The notes: generated by a model not told the origin, from the letters alone. 64,000 bases of DNA from Breznakiella homolactica (GCF_016616095.2 NZ_CP067089.2:2480001-2544000); one strand, 5' to 3'; positions 1 to 8,553 are shown, numbered from the stretch's first letter. A program made the numbers and translations.

Positions 1-198
1 TACGATGTTGAAATACGAACGTGGATTTACCGTATCGGAACAAAATCCTTCACCACCTACCATGAAGCATGGCAGGAAGGGCGGCTCTGCGTAAAAGGCA
101 AAGCCGTGGTGGTGCATTTCGACTTCCTGAAAAATAAGACAACCCCGATTCCTGAGGATAAACGGAAACTGCTGGAAGAACATCTTTTTACGGAATGA
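1..198 (+). CDS. Acyl-CoA thioesterase family protein, C-terminal end (partial)
   Basis: The open frame enters from the left edge and ends at TGA 196-198, leaving 65 residues. The fragment reads as the last strands of a hotdog-fold thioesterase of the YbgC/FadM type: an R-I-G-T-K-S-F strand, a G-R-L-C-V-K-G-K-A strand and the typical P-I-P-E-D-K-R-K-L-L-E-E tail. Such enzymes hydrolyse acyl-CoA thioesters in the cytoplasm. The N-terminal half with the catalytic Asp is outside the window, so substrate class cannot be judged. A copy of the GGGACAGAGTAA repeat follows 20 bases after the stop. Confidence 0.7.
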   Translation, partial: YDVEIRTWIYRIGTKSFTTYHEAWQEGRLCVKGKAVVVHFDFLKNKTTPIPEDKRKLLEEHLFTE

Positions 199-217
199 CT
201 TTTTTGTGTGTTTTTTT

Positions 218-232
218 GGGGACAGAGTAACT
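218..232 (+). repeat. GGGACAGAGTAAC short repeat, intergenic copy
   Basis: Reads GGGGACAGAGTAACT, the longest common form of the repeat seen through the first 9.4 kb. It lies between two gene ends, the thioesterase (+) and the chromate transporter (-). Confidence 0.7.
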
Positions 233-237
233 AGTTT

Positions 238-789
238 TTACAGCCCTGCCAGACCCCCCGCTACTCCCGCGGCCACAATATATACAATAGGGTGTTTTTT
301 GAACTTATAAATCAGGAAAAACAGAACCGCAAACAGCAGGCACTCCTTCCAGCGGATAATTTCATACCACTCTGAAAATGAGGGATTATACAGGGACAGA
401 GTAATTACCCCAAACCCGGCCGCCGCGATAAGCCCGGTTGCGGCAGGGCGGAGGCCGGAAAAAACCGACTTTACTATCCGGTTTTCCTTGAATGCCTGCA
501 GGATTCTTGCGACGATCAAAATAATAATAATAGATGGACAAATAAGCCCCAGGGTGGCGATCACGGCGCCAGGGATGCCTGCACACTGGTATCCAGTATA
601 CGTTGCCATGTTGACACCAATAGCACCGGGGGTCGCTTCGGAAACCGCGATCATATCAACAATTATTTCCGGCGTGAGCCAGTCATATTTATCCGCCAGT
701 TGATACAGAAACGGCAGGGTCGCAAGCCCGCCCCCAATGGAAAATAAGCCGATTTTAAAGAATTCAGCAAAAAGAAGGAGCAGTATCAT
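238..789 (-). CDS. Chromate transporter (CHR family), second subunit
   Basis: A 183-residue membrane protein of the short-chain CHR family. The family hallmark F-S-I-G-G-G-L-A is at residues 16-23, followed by a T-P-G-A-I-G-V-N-M-A-T segment and four or five hydrophobic spans. Short CHR proteins work as pairs encoded side by side, and this gene overlaps its upstream partner by 4 bases (ATGA). Known members export chromate or related oxyanions; the native substrate here is unknown. A GGGACAGAGTAA repeat lies inside the gene at 393-404 and is read antisense as I-T-L-S-L. The assignment to CHR is firm, the substrate is not. Confidence 0.85.
   Translation of the reverse strand: MILLLLFAEFFKIGLFSIGGGLATLPFLYQLADKYDWLTPEIIVDMIAVSEATPGAIGVNMATYTGYQCAGIPGAVIATLGLICPSIIIILIVARILQAFKENRIVKSVFSGLRPAATGLIAAAGFGVITLSLYNPSFSEWYEIIRWKECLLFAVLFFLIYKFKKHPIVYIVAAGVAGGLAGL
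393..404 (+). repeat. GGGACAGAGTAA repeat inside a chromate transporter gene
   Basis: Exact 12-base copy lying within a coding region on the opposite strand. It contributes the residues I-T-L-S to the protein. Confidence 0.6.
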
Positions 790-1337
790 TGTTCTGGCTC
801 CTTCGATTTTCTTGGAAAATACAGCAGAAATCCCGCAAGACCCGCTGTTAGGACGATTAAAACCGGTGAGGTTTTAAAAAAAGCTGAAAGTACAAAAGCA
901 GCGATACATATGATAACCGCTTTAAAATCCTTTACCCCGCCACGGAATAATTTAATCACAGCATCGAGAATCAAAGCTCCCACCGCGACCCTGATTCCCG
1001 CCAGAACATGCTGGATCATTTCAATATGGGAAAAATTCTGAAGAAAGGCGGCGATTATTGTTATGATAATGAGTGAAGGAAGAACAAAACCCAGGGTTGT
1101 CAGAATACCGCCGAGATTACCCTTCCGCTTGTACCCGATAAAGGTAGCGACATTAACGGCGATAATGCCCGGGGTCACCTGGCCCACGGCAAAATAATCC
1201 ATCACCTCATCCATGGTGGCCCATTGTTTCTTTACCACCAATTCACGCTCAATAATCGGAAGCATGGCGTAACCGCCGCCAAAGGTTACGCAGCCCATTT
1301 TGAAAAATGTCCAGATAAGATCGAAATAATCCTTCAC
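786..1337 (-). CDS. Chromate transporter (CHR family), first subunit
   Basis: A 183-residue short-chain CHR membrane protein. It carries the V-T-F-G-G-G-Y-A-M-L signature near residues 17-26 and Q-V-T-P-G-I-I-A-V-N in the next helix. It is the upstream member of the pair with 238-789 and its stop overlaps the partner's start, so the two are almost certainly cotranslated and form a heteromeric transporter. It follows aspS by 17 bases on the same strand and may be cotranscribed with it. It is named by family; chromate itself may be only an incidental substrate. Confidence 0.85.
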   Translation of the reverse strand: MKDYFDLIWTFFKMGCVTFGGGYAMLPIIERELVVKKQWATMDEVMDYFAVGQVTPGIIAVNVATFIGYKRKGNLGGILTTLGFVLPSLIIITIIAAFLQNFSHIEMIQHVLAGIRVAVGALILDAVIKLFRGGVKDFKAVIICIAAFVLSAFFKTSPVLIVLTAGLAGFLLYFPRKSKEPEQ

Positions 1338-1354
1338 AGCTAACCTTTGTACTG

Positions 1355-3196
1355 TTAATTCCCTTCCTGAGGGTAACGGATTGAAAGATGAAGTTCATCC
1401 AGCTGTTTTTGATCCACTTCGCTGGGACATTCATCCATGGGGCTTACTGCAAAGGAGTTCTTCGGAAAGGCAATTACTTCCTTAATAGAAGTCTCGCCGG
1501 CCATGAGCATTATCAGACGGTCCAGCCCCGGCGCGATACCGCCGTGGGGCGGCGCACCATATTTAAACGCTTCTATTAAAAAGCCGAATTTCTTTTCCGC
1601 TTCGATAGGATTAAAACCGACAATACTGAAGATCCGCTTCTGCAGTTCCGGATCATGGATACGGATTGAACCCGAGGCAAGCTCATACCCGTTAAGCACA
1701 AGATCATAGAGATCGCCTTTTACCGCCCCCGGATCCTGCTCCAAGGTCGCGTGGTATTTCTCCTGGGGCCAGGAGAACATATGGTGAGCGGCTTCCCACC
1801 TGTTTTCTTCTTCATTGAATTCGAACATCGGGAAATCCACAATCCAGGCAAATTCAAAACGGTCGGGATCACACAGCCCCAAATCTTTGCCAATCTTTGA
1901 ACGGACCGCGCCCAGGGCTATATTCGCCGTCCTCCGCCGTGAGTCCGCCACAATGAGGATCAGATCTCCGGGTTTTGCGCCGAGGCCGGAGGTAATTTCA
2001 GTTGCTCTGTCCCCAAAAAACTTTGAAATTCCGCCTTCCAGAATAGGGTTAGCCGCCGAACCGGCGACTTTCATCCAGGCGAGGCCCTTTGCCTTATAAA
2101 TCTTTGCATGGGCTTCCAATTCTTCGATTTGTTTCCGGGAATAATCCGCCTTTCCGGGAACAACAAGAGCCTTTACACCGCCGCCGGAGATGGTTACGCC
2201 TTTTAAAGCGGCTGCGGACTGTTCAGCGGCGCCCTGCGCCAGGGCATCCTTAAATGCCTGGAAGTCACTGTTTTCCACAAATGCAGCAAAATCCTGGAGC
2301 TGTATATCGAAACGGAGATCCGGCTTATCCGTTCCGTATATTTCAAGCGCATCGTCATAGGTTAAACGCCTAAATTGTTCCGGTAAATTCACCCCAAGAG
2401 TTTTCCGGAAAACATGCTGAAATAAACCTTCGGTCATAGACAGTACATCATCCCGGCTGACAAAGGACATTTCAATATCAATTTGGGTAAATTCAGGCTG
2501 ACGGTCTCCCCGGGCATCTTCGTCCCGGTAACACCGCGCGATTTGGAAATATTTATCAAAACCGGATACCATCAGCAGCTGTTTATACAGCTGCGGAGAC
2601 TGAGGAAGAGCGTAAAATTTTCCGGGATAAAGCCTTGAAGGAACAAGATAATCCCGCGCCCCCTCAGGGGTCGATTTTATAAAAGTAGGGGTTTCAATTT
2701 CAAAAAAACCATGTTCTATCATCCACTCCCGCACGGCAAACATGACATCATTGCGAAGTTTTATTCTGCGCTGCATGCCGCCGGACCGGAGATCCAGGTA
2801 ACGGTATTTCAGACGAAGCTCCTCTTTCGCTTCAGATTCCTCATCAATCTGGAACGGAAGCACCTCGCATCGGCTGAGAATAACAAGCTTTTTAACAACG
2901 ACTTCAACTTCTCCGGTTTCCATATCCGGGTTTACCATTGTTTCAGGCCTGGTCCGGACAATTCCTTCAACAGCAATGCAATATTCATTCCGCAGTTCTT
3001 CGGCGGTACTTACCAGATCCGATGGAGAATCCTGATCAACAACAACCTGGGTTATACCATAGCGGTCACGGAGATTAATAAAAGAAATTCCGCCATGATC
3101 ACGCTTTCTGTGAACCCATCCATTGAGGACAACGTTTTTTCCGGCATCCGCAGCCCGAAGCACACCGCAGTTAACTGTACGTTTCATTATTTCCAT
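1355..3196 (-). CDS. aspS: Aspartyl-tRNA synthetase
   Basis: A 613-residue class II synthetase of the bacterial type that charges tRNA with aspartate. The OB-fold anticodon-binding domain covers about residues 1-110. Motif 2 is R-C-Y-R-D-E-D-A-R-G-D-R-Q-P-E-F-T-Q at 221-238. The GAD insertion domain follows, and motif 3 is G-G-I-A-P-G-L-D-R-L-I-M at 552-563. A short repeat is embedded at 2001-2014 and reads G-D-R-A-T at residues 395-399 in the insertion domain. There is no strong ribosome site before either ATG (codon 1 or codon 4), so the exact start is open by three residues. Confidence 0.97.
   Translation of the reverse strand: MEIMKRTVNCGVLRAADAGKNVVLNGWVHRKRDHGGISFINLRDRYGITQVVVDQDSPSDLVSTAEELRNEYCIAVEGIVRTRPETMVNPDMETGEVEVVVKKLVILSRCEVLPFQIDEESEAKEELRLKYRYLDLRSGGMQRRIKLRNDVMFAVREWMIEHGFFEIETPTFIKSTPEGARDYLVPSRLYPGKFYALPQSPQLYKQLLMVSGFDKYFQIARCYRDEDARGDRQPEFTQIDIEMSFVSRDDVLSMTEGLFQHVFRKTLGVNLPEQFRRLTYDDALEIYGTDKPDLRFDIQLQDFAAFVENSDFQAFKDALAQGAAEQSAAALKGVTISGGGVKALVVPGKADYSRKQIEELEAHAKIYKAKGLAWMKVAGSAANPILEGGISKFFGDRATEITSGLGAKPGDLILIVADSRRRTANIALGAVRSKIGKDLGLCDPDRFEFAWIVDFPMFEFNEEENRWEAAHHMFSWPQEKYHATLEQDPGAVKGDLYDLVLNGYELASGSIRIHDPELQKRIFSIVGFNPIEAEKKFGFLIEAFKYGAPPHGGIAPGLDRLIMLMAGETSIKEVIAFPKNSFAVSPMDECPSEVDQKQLDELHLSIRYPQEGN
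2001..2014 (-). repeat. GGGACAGAGCAAC repeat inside aspS
   Basis: On the minus strand this reads GGGGACAGAGCAAC, one base away from the common form. It is in sense with aspS and encodes G-D-R-A-T. Confidence 0.6.
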
Positions 3197-3247
3197 AGAA
3201 GAAAACTATATCCGCAGGGCGGTGGGTTGGCAAGAGTATATTTATTA

Positions 3248-3293
3248 TACTCTGTCCCTGATTTGCTGTGATAGAAACAATAGGGACAGAGTA
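3248..3293. repeat. Inverted pair of GGGACAGAGTA repeats (REP-like hairpin)
   Basis: TACTCTGTCCC at 3248-3258 and its exact reverse complement GGGACAGAGTA at 3283-3293 form an 11-bp stem around a 24-base loop. The hairpin lies between aspS and the Y1 transposase gene that starts 48 bases later. A palindrome next to a RAYT gene is what is expected of a REP element mobilised by that enzyme. Confidence 0.75.
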
Positions 3294-3341
3294 CCATTAT
3301 TTTTTTAAAGCATAGTTCACCGCCGTTCCATAATAATCACG

Positions 3342-3845
3342 ATGAGAAAACCAAGGGTCACAAAAAATGGAGCAACATACCACATTACCGTCCGAGCTAA
3401 CAGGAAAGAAATTATTATGTATGATAAGAAAACTTTTAATCTTTTTGTTAAAACTATAGAGCGGGCAAAACAAAAATATTCTTTTGACGTTTTTAATTTT
3501 TGTCTCATGGGCAATCATGTCCATATTATCATTCGCCCGGGCGTCAAAGAGTCAATTTCACGAATAATGCAGTGGATTCTCAGTGTTTTTGCCCGGGCCT
3601 GGAATAAAATACATAATCTTTCCGGTCATGTATGGGGTGAGCGGTTTTATTCCAAAATGATTGATAATTTCAGGGAATTTACCCATACATTTGAGTATCT
3701 TTTTCAGAACCCTGTAAGAGCAAAACTTTCAAAGTACCCTGAGAAATGGAAATACAGCGGAATTTACCATTTCCTTTTTGGCAAAAAAGCAATTTTAGGT
3801 GATCTTCCGCCTTTCATACGCGAAATATATAATAATTTATTGTAA
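3342..3845 (+). CDS. REP-associated tyrosine transposase (RAYT, Y1 HUH family)
   Basis: A 167-residue protein of the IS200-like Y1 transposase fold. The HUH metal motif H-V-H is at residues 59-61 in M-G-N-H-V-H-I-I. The family motif G-H-V-W-G-E-R-F is near 95-102. The catalytic tyrosine is probably Y119 in E-Y-L-F-Q-N-P-V-R-A. RAYTs cut and join single-stranded REP hairpins. A REP-like inverted pair sits just upstream and a further repeat copy at 4055, so this enzyme is the natural candidate for having spread GGGACAGAGTA through the neighbouring 9 kb. The gene looks intact and is AT-richer than its neighbours, consistent with acquisition. Confidence 0.9.
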   Translation: MRKPRVTKNGATYHITVRANRKEIIMYDKKTFNLFVKTIERAKQKYSFDVFNFCLMGNHVHIIIRPGVKESISRIMQWILSVFARAWNKIHNLSGHVWGERFYSKMIDNFREFTHTFEYLFQNPVRAKLSKYPEKWKYSGIYHFLFGKKAILGDLPPFIREIYNNLL

Positions 3846-4054
3846 CTATAAATCACTGGTAAGCTAATAAGTTGCTTCTATAAAATCAAAGACAAAAAAC
3901 GCTTCTACTTAACAATTTTCAATCACAAACTACGCTAATAAAAACTTTCGTTTCTGTTTAATTTTGCATTCATAAATTATTATTCAATAAACCGTAAATT
4001 TTATTATTTTCATAGTTAATGTAGTATTGGTTTTAGGAAAATGTATAGGATTTT

Positions 4055-4069
4055 GGGGACAGAGTTGTA
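4055..4069 (+). repeat. GGGACAGAGT repeat downstream of the RAYT gene
   Basis: Reads GGGGACAGAGTTGTA. Together with the inverted pair at 3248-3293 it brackets the transposase gene. Confidence 0.6.
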
Positions 4070-4082
4070 TACATCATACTCC

Positions 4083-4141
4083 TTGCAGGAATAATTATAA
4101 ATAAGTATACTATACTTCTCGATTTTTATTATCCAAGGAGG
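4083..4141 (+). promoter_or_regulatory. Promoter and ribosome site of speDE
   Basis: A -35-like TTGCAG (4083-4088) is 17 bases from a -10-like TATACT (4106-4111). AAGGAGG at 4135-4141 is a strong Shine-Dalgarno sequence 12 bases before the TTG start of speD. The promoter is called by eye. Confidence 0.5.
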
Positions 4142-4153
4142 TTATAAGAAGAA

Positions 4154-4948
4154 TTGTTAAAGCATGTCCGAGGACGGAAAGTCCGTTTGGAAGGGTTTAA
4201 TAATCTTACTAAATCCCTTAGTTTTAATATATATGATATTTGTTATGCGCGTTCACAGCAGTCACAGCTTGAATACCTTGAATATATCGACGAAGAGTAC
4301 GATTCGGAACGGCTGCGGGGTATAATCGAGGAAGTAACCCGGATTGTCGACGCTAAATTAGTCAATCTGACGACCCAGGATTACGATCCCCGGGGAGCAA
4401 GCGTTGTTGCCCTTATCAGCGAGGATGATCCCATAGTTCGGGATTCCAAGGTGCTGGTTTCATCGGAGACCAGCATTGTCGGCCACTTGGATAAAAGCCA
4501 TATTACAGCCCATACATACCCGGAATTCGATACAAACACTGGACTTGCGACATTCCGGGTGGACATTGATGTCTCAACCTGCGGTATGATAAGCCCGTTA
4601 AGGGCCCTGCATTATCTGATTTCATGTTTTGATTCTGATATTGTGATACTTGATTACAGGGTACGGGGCTTTACCCGGGATACCAGAGGACAGAAAGTTT
4701 TTATTGACCACGATATTAATTCAATCCAGGATTTTATCGCGGAAGATGTTCTGTCCGATTATTTGGTTTATGACATAAATATCCTGTCAGATAATATTTT
4801 CCTTACCAAAATGCAGAAAAAAGAGCTTAAACTTAATGATTATCTTTTTGGCCCCGATATGGAAGATCTGGAACCAATAGAGCGGAAACGGATCAGGGAG
4901 TTATTAAAAAAAGAAATGCAGGAGATTTTTGAATGCGAGAATTTCTAG
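4154..4948 (+). CDS. speD: S-adenosylmethionine decarboxylase proenzyme, E. coli type
   Basis: A 264-residue protein matching the long enterobacterial-type SpeD along its length: G-F-N-N-L-T-K-S-L-S-F near the start, Q-D-Y-D-P-R-G-A-S, then R-V-R-G-F-T-R-D. The self-cleavage site that makes the pyruvoyl cofactor is K-S at 114-115 in H-L-D-K-S-H-I. The enzyme makes decarboxylated AdoMet, the aminopropyl donor for spermidine. TTG is taken as start because it follows AAGGAGG and gives the family's normal N-terminus. The gene overlaps speE by 16 bases, so the two are translationally coupled. Confidence 0.95.
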   Translation: MLKHVRGRKVRLEGFNNLTKSLSFNIYDICYARSQQSQLEYLEYIDEEYDSERLRGIIEEVTRIVDAKLVNLTTQDYDPRGASVVALISEDDPIVRDSKVLVSSETSIVGHLDKSHITAHTYPEFDTNTGLATFRVDIDVSTCGMISPLRALHYLISCFDSDIVILDYRVRGFTRDTRGQKVFIDHDINSIQDFIAEDVLSDYLVYDINILSDNIFLTKMQKKELKLNDYLFGPDMEDLEPIERKRIRELLKKEMQEIFECENF

Positions 4949-5865
4949 AAAAACGGGAAATTCGGGAACGGTACAGCCGGACATCGGGCTGGTTTTATGA
5001 AACCGGCAAAACTCTGTATTCAGGACATACAAATTTCCAGGACATTGAACTGGTGGAAACCGATGAATTTGGTGTTACCCTGCTTCTTGACGGCGCTACT
5101 CAGGTAATGGAAAAGGTAGAATTTCAATACCATGAACCCATGGTTCATATTCCCATGCTGGCGCACCCCGAACCGAAACGGGTTCTGATCATCGGCGGCG
5201 GGGACGGAGGAAGTCTCCGGGAAGTCCTGCGCCATTCAACGGTTGAGCAGGTTGATTTTGCGGAATTAGATCAGGATGTGGTTGCATTTGCCCGAACCCA
5301 TCTAAGCTCGCTTAACGGAGGAGCATTTGAAGATTCCAGGGTAAAAATCTATTTTACTGACGGAAGGCATTTTGTTGAAAAATCAGATCCCAATTTATAC
5401 GATATAATAATAATGGATATGACGGACCCTTCCGGCCCTTCTCTAAAGCTATATACCGCAGACTTTTTCCAGTCAGTAATGAAAACCCTTAAGGATGATG
5501 AATCTTTTTTCGTGATGCATTCGGAATCACCAGAGGCCAGACCCGAAGCATTTTCACGAATTCACCGTACACTGAAATCAGTTTTCCCGGTGGTTCGGGG
5601 TGCTTACACATTTGTAAGAATGTACGGCACATTTTGGTCATTTGCAGTCGCTTCCGGCAAACGGGATCCCGCCAATGTTCCGAGGGATATTATTTCCTGG
5701 CGTATAACAGAACGGAATATAACTTCGCTCAAGCTGATATCCTCTAAATCGTGGCCCGCTCTTTTTGCGGAATACCCCTATATTGAAGAACTGTTAGCCG
5801 CAGAAGGACCAATCTCTACAGATGAGAATCCCGATTTTCCGGATACATTTGACCCCCGGAATTAG
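4933..5865 (+). CDS. speE: Spermidine synthase (polyamine aminopropyltransferase)
   Basis: A 310-residue Rossmann-fold aminopropyltransferase. The AdoMet loop G-G-G-D-G-G is at 88-93, the acidic E-L-D at 111-113, and the active-site D-M-T-D-P at 162-166 (usually D-S-T-D-P). It transfers the aminopropyl group from the SpeD product to putrescine. It overlaps speD and completes a two-gene spermidine operon. The C-terminal 70 residues after the core fold are less conserved. A different polyamine product cannot be excluded from sequence. Confidence 0.93.
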   Translation: MREFLEKREIRERYSRTSGWFYETGKTLYSGHTNFQDIELVETDEFGVTLLLDGATQVMEKVEFQYHEPMVHIPMLAHPEPKRVLIIGGGDGGSLREVLRHSTVEQVDFAELDQDVVAFARTHLSSLNGGAFEDSRVKIYFTDGRHFVEKSDPNLYDIIIMDMTDPSGPSLKLYTADFFQSVMKTLKDDESFFVMHSESPEARPEAFSRIHRTLKSVFPVVRGAYTFVRMYGTFWSFAVASGKRDPANVPRDIISWRITERNITSLKLISSKSWPALFAEYPYIEELLAAEGPISTDENPDFPDTFDPRN

Positions 5866-5883
5866 TTTTTTAAACATTGAAAC

Positions 5884-5898
5884 GGGGACAGAGTAACT
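5884..5898 (+). repeat. GGGACAGAGTAAC repeat between speE and the YgjP-like gene
   Basis: Reads GGGGACAGAGTAACT. It ends six bases before the next ATG and so occupies the place where that gene's ribosome site should be. Confidence 0.65.
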
Positions 5899-5903
5899 GA
5901 ATC

Positions 5904-6599
5904 ATGGCAGATTATCTTCAGGTGGGCGGATTACAGGTAGCCGTAGAATATAAACGGATAAAACATCTCCGTCTTACGGTTTACCCGCCGGAAGGTAAAA
6001 TTAAAATATCTGCCCCTGTGTACTGTACCACCCGGGATATTGAGCAATTTATCACATCAAAACGGGACTGGATCGAGAAACACCGTCAAAAATACCAGCG
6101 TCACGCCAATATAAAAAATTTATCCCTGGAAAGCGGGGAGCACCATTATGTATGGGGTATCCCATGTGTGCTTGAAGTAATCGAAAAAAAAGGCAACCCA
6201 AGAATAGAAAAGGAGGGACAGAGCATTAAATTATTTGTCCGGCCTAATACGGAAAAGAAAAAGAAAGCCGAAATAATGGATACCTGGTACCGGTCATTGA
6301 TCCAGGAAGCGGCACCTCAATTTGTTGCTAAATGGGAGCCCTGTATAGGGGTGAAAGTTAAGGGCATATACTACAGAAAAATGAAAAGCCACTGGGGAAG
6401 CTGCAATTACAGCAGCCAGACTATCCGGCTTAATACGGAGCTCGCAAAAAAGAGCCCGGAATGCCTGGAATACGTGATTATTCATGAAATGGTTCATATT
6501 CTTGAACCATCCCATAACCGGCATTTTTATGAAATAATGAACAAATGGTATCCTTCATGGAAGGATATCAGAAAAAAAATGAATTCCGGTGAATTATAG
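5904..6599 (+). CDS. YgjP-like (DUF45) metallopeptidase-fold protein
   Basis: A 231-residue cytoplasmic protein of the YgjP/DUF45 family. The zinc motif H-E-M-V-H is at 194-198, followed by the family's E-P-S-H-N-R-H-F at 201-208. The conserved S-H-W-G-S-C is at 162-167. Family members are predicted zinc proteases often found near restriction systems, but no partner is visible here. The Shine-Dalgarno position is occupied by a GGGACAGAGTAAC repeat, so translation initiation may be weak or coupled to speE. A second repeat lies inside the gene (6213-6226), encoding G-Q-S at 105-107. Confidence 0.85.
   Translation: MADYLQVGGLQVAVEYKRIKHLRLTVYPPEGKIKISAPVYCTTRDIEQFITSKRDWIEKHRQKYQRHANIKNLSLESGEHHYVWGIPCVLEVIEKKGNPRIEKEGQSIKLFVRPNTEKKKKAEIMDTWYRSLIQEAAPQFVAKWEPCIGVKVKGIYYRKMKSHWGSCNYSSQTIRLNTELAKKSPECLEYVIIHEMVHILEPSHNRHFYEIMNKWYPSWKDIRKKMNSGEL
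6213..6226 (+). repeat. GGGACAGAGC repeat inside the YgjP-like gene
   Basis: GAGGGACAGAGCAT, read in sense as E-G-Q-S-I. This is a different reading frame of the repeat from the copy in aspS. Confidence 0.5.
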
Positions 6600-6619
6600 A
6601 AAATTCAGCGAATGCGCCT

Positions 6620-7948
6620 TTATTCCAGGATAGTTATTTCCACCCTGCGGTTTCGCTGCCGGCCTGTTTCAGAGGAATTGTCTCCCAGAGGCCTTGTTCC
6701 GCCCCAGCCTTTGTATATAAAGCGATCCTGCGGAATACCACGGGCTGATAATTCCTCCACGATCCGTTTTGCCCGCCGCAGAGAGAGCTCTAATTCCCCT
6801 GCGGGCCGCCCCACTGCGGCGGTGTGGCCTTCCACAAGGAAAGTCCGTTCGGGTATCTGCCGCAGTACCTGGGCGATCAAATCCAGGCGGTAGCGTTCTT
6901 CAGACAAAATTTGATCGGAATCAGGTTCAAAGCGAATATCATTGACTGTTAGCCTGATCCCCTCGGGGACAGAGGAAACCTCGATCCCGCCATCGGAAAT
7001 TCCCTCAGAATTGCCGCCGGGTCCTCCGGAAGCCTGCCCGATAGCGTCACGGAGGGTTGATTCAAGATCCCCTGATCCGGCAATCGTGTCTTTCGGGCCA
7101 TTTGCTGCATGCCCGACAGAATTAGCCGCAGTGGAACTGCCTAAAGTACTTCCGATTGAGGCAATAACCGCCTCACGGTCCAAAGGTATGGATCCTTCAC
7201 CAAAAACCAGGGTAAAGCCCCTGAAACGGATGGTACTCCCATCCGGCCATACATAGGTTTCATCCATAGTATCCCGCATAAGCAGGGGAAGGCCGTCCGA
7301 AACACGGATCAGGATATCCACTTCATGACTGCCATGGAGTTTAATAAAGCTCTGTCCCCCGGAGCTTTCATACCGGGAAGCATACTTGGCAAAAACCCGG
7401 TGAACCGGGATATTTTTATACTCTTCCACACCGCGGTATTCATACTGGGCGACAATGGGAATCACAACGGGACATCCCTCATTCCGGGGATCCACCGCCC
7501 GCGCCCCCCTGGCGGTCCAGACTGTTCCCGGACGAACTGATTCCGCCGGAAAAGCAGGAAATCCCCGCAAATGCGGAAACCCTTTGTCATCATCGATTCG
7601 AACGGTTCCGTCTGAAAACATTTGGAAAGAAACAGGAATAACATCATCCACGGCTCTGGCGCTTTGCCGCATATCCCTGAGGGTCTCCTCCAGGACAAAG
7701 AAATTTCCGCGGTACAGCAAAACATCTTTTTCAGTTTCTTCCGGAATTATTGATGATCGTACCTCCCGGTAAACGTGGCCGGTATACTTTCCGTTATCAT
7801 ACCGGGACCAGTTTGACCGTTCCGTCATGGTATAGGGGCCGGTCTGGCTGCGGGCGAGCCGTACCGGACCGGGTGTTTCCTGAGCAGGCAGAATTACAGT
7901 AACTATCAATGACAAAAAGAGGGACAGAGTAACCAGGTTTTTTTTCAG
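6620..7948 (-). CDS. Exported protein with C-terminal OmpA domain; probable CTG start
   Basis: The last 115 residues form an OmpA/MotB peptidoglycan-binding domain: V-N-D-I-R-F-E-P-D-S-D, V-E-G-H-T-A-A-V-G and R-A-K-R-I-V-E-E-L-S then R-R-V-E-I. The N-terminal 300 residues are not recognised. The usual starts give only a clipped signal peptide (TTG at 7915). Eleven codons upstream, CTG at 7946-7948 follows AGGAG by 7 bases and begins K-K-N-L-V-T-L-S-L-F, a complete signal sequence. I therefore propose CTG as the start, giving 442 residues. A GGGACAGAGTAAC repeat (7921-7934, antisense) encodes part of this signal peptide. Two weaker copies lie at 6966-6975 and 7349-7362. Confidence 0.75.
   Translation of the reverse strand: MKKNLVTLSLFLSLIVTVILPAQETPGPVRLARSQTGPYTMTERSNWSRYDNGKYTGHVYREVRSSIIPEETEKDVLLYRGNFFVLEETLRDMRQSARAVDDVIPVSFQMFSDGTVRIDDDKGFPHLRGFPAFPAESVRPGTVWTARGARAVDPRNEGCPVVIPIVAQYEYRGVEEYKNIPVHRVFAKYASRYESSGGQSFIKLHGSHEVDILIRVSDGLPLLMRDTMDETYVWPDGSTIRFRGFTLVFGEGSIPLDREAVIASIGSTLGSSTAANSVGHAANGPKDTIAGSGDLESTLRDAIGQASGGPGGNSEGISDGGIEVSSVPEGIRLTVNDIRFEPDSDQILSEERYRLDLIAQVLRQIPERTFLVEGHTAAVGRPAGELELSLRRAKRIVEELSARGIPQDRFIYKGWGGTRPLGDNSSETGRQRNRRVEITILE
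7349..7362 (-). repeat. GGGACAGAGC repeat inside the OmpA-domain gene
   Basis: GCTCTGTCCC on the plus strand at 7349-7358 is the reverse complement of GGGACAGAGC. It is read in sense with the gene as G-G-Q-S-F. Confidence 0.5.
7921..7934 (+). repeat. GGGACAGAGTAACC repeat in the signal peptide of the OmpA-domain gene
   Basis: Exact copy on the strand opposite to the gene. It supplies the codons for V-T-L-S in the signal peptide hydrophobic core. Confidence 0.6.
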
Positions 7949-8029
7949 AATTTGACTCCTTTGTTTCTCTATACATAGTGTAATACAAGTTTTATAGTAT
8001 AGGAATTGCTATTATATAAGGAGATCACC

Positions 8030-8509
8030 GTGGAAAAATCCCCCTATGATCTGACCGGAATGGACACCAAAGCCGCAAAGGAATATATACTGCACCATAT
8101 CACCGCATTAAAGCTCAATGAAAAAAACATCCGGGAGCTGGATTCCGATATCAATAAGTGGGAAAACAGAATACAGCTTGCCCATTCCAAGGGCATTTCC
8201 GATCTTGCGGAAGAAGCGGAAAAGGAAGTCCTGAGGATTAAAAATGAACTGGACACCCTTAAAACGGAAACGGCCGATCTTAAAAGCGGTATACAAAGAA
8301 TGATTCGCCAGCTGCCCGGACTGGCCGCCCGGGACCGCAGTGTAGACCCGGACCTGCTGGAACAGGAACTCCTCATTGTAGCGGGTTTTATGCCCGGGGA
8401 TGAAGAAAAAGCAGCCCAGGACAGGGAATTTGCGGCCCTGGAGAAGAATGCCCAGGCGGATTCCGCCTTGGCGGATCTTAAGAAGAAACTTCAGGACGGC
8501 AACCAGTGA
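8030..8509 (+). CDS. Coiled-coil protein of unknown function
   Basis: A charged protein of about 159 residues. Roughly residues 25-100 are rich in E, K, L and R with a heptad pattern typical of a coiled coil. I do not recognise a family. The GTG at 8030 is chosen because AAGGAG ends 6 bases before it; the frame stays open further upstream but without a ribosome site. It has no signal peptide or membrane segment, so it should be cytoplasmic. It is followed 44 bases later by the glycerophosphodiesterase gene and may share its transcript. Confidence 0.65.
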   Translation: MEKSPYDLTGMDTKAAKEYILHHITALKLNEKNIRELDSDINKWENRIQLAHSKGISDLAEEAEKEVLRIKNELDTLKTETADLKSGIQRMIRQLPGLAARDRSVDPDLLEQELLIVAGFMPGDEEKAAQDREFAALEKNAQADSALADLKKKLQDGNQ

Positions 8510-8553
8510 TTATGGATACTGTTTTAGAAAATAGTGAATGTGGAGTTTGAATA

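Larger units (their letters stand above)
3846..4153. other. AT-rich intergenic region between RAYT gene and speD
   Basis: No gene is recognised in these 308 bases. The stretch is markedly AT-rich up to about 4050 and then carries a repeat copy, a promoter and the speD ribosome site, which are listed separately. Confidence 0.6.
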
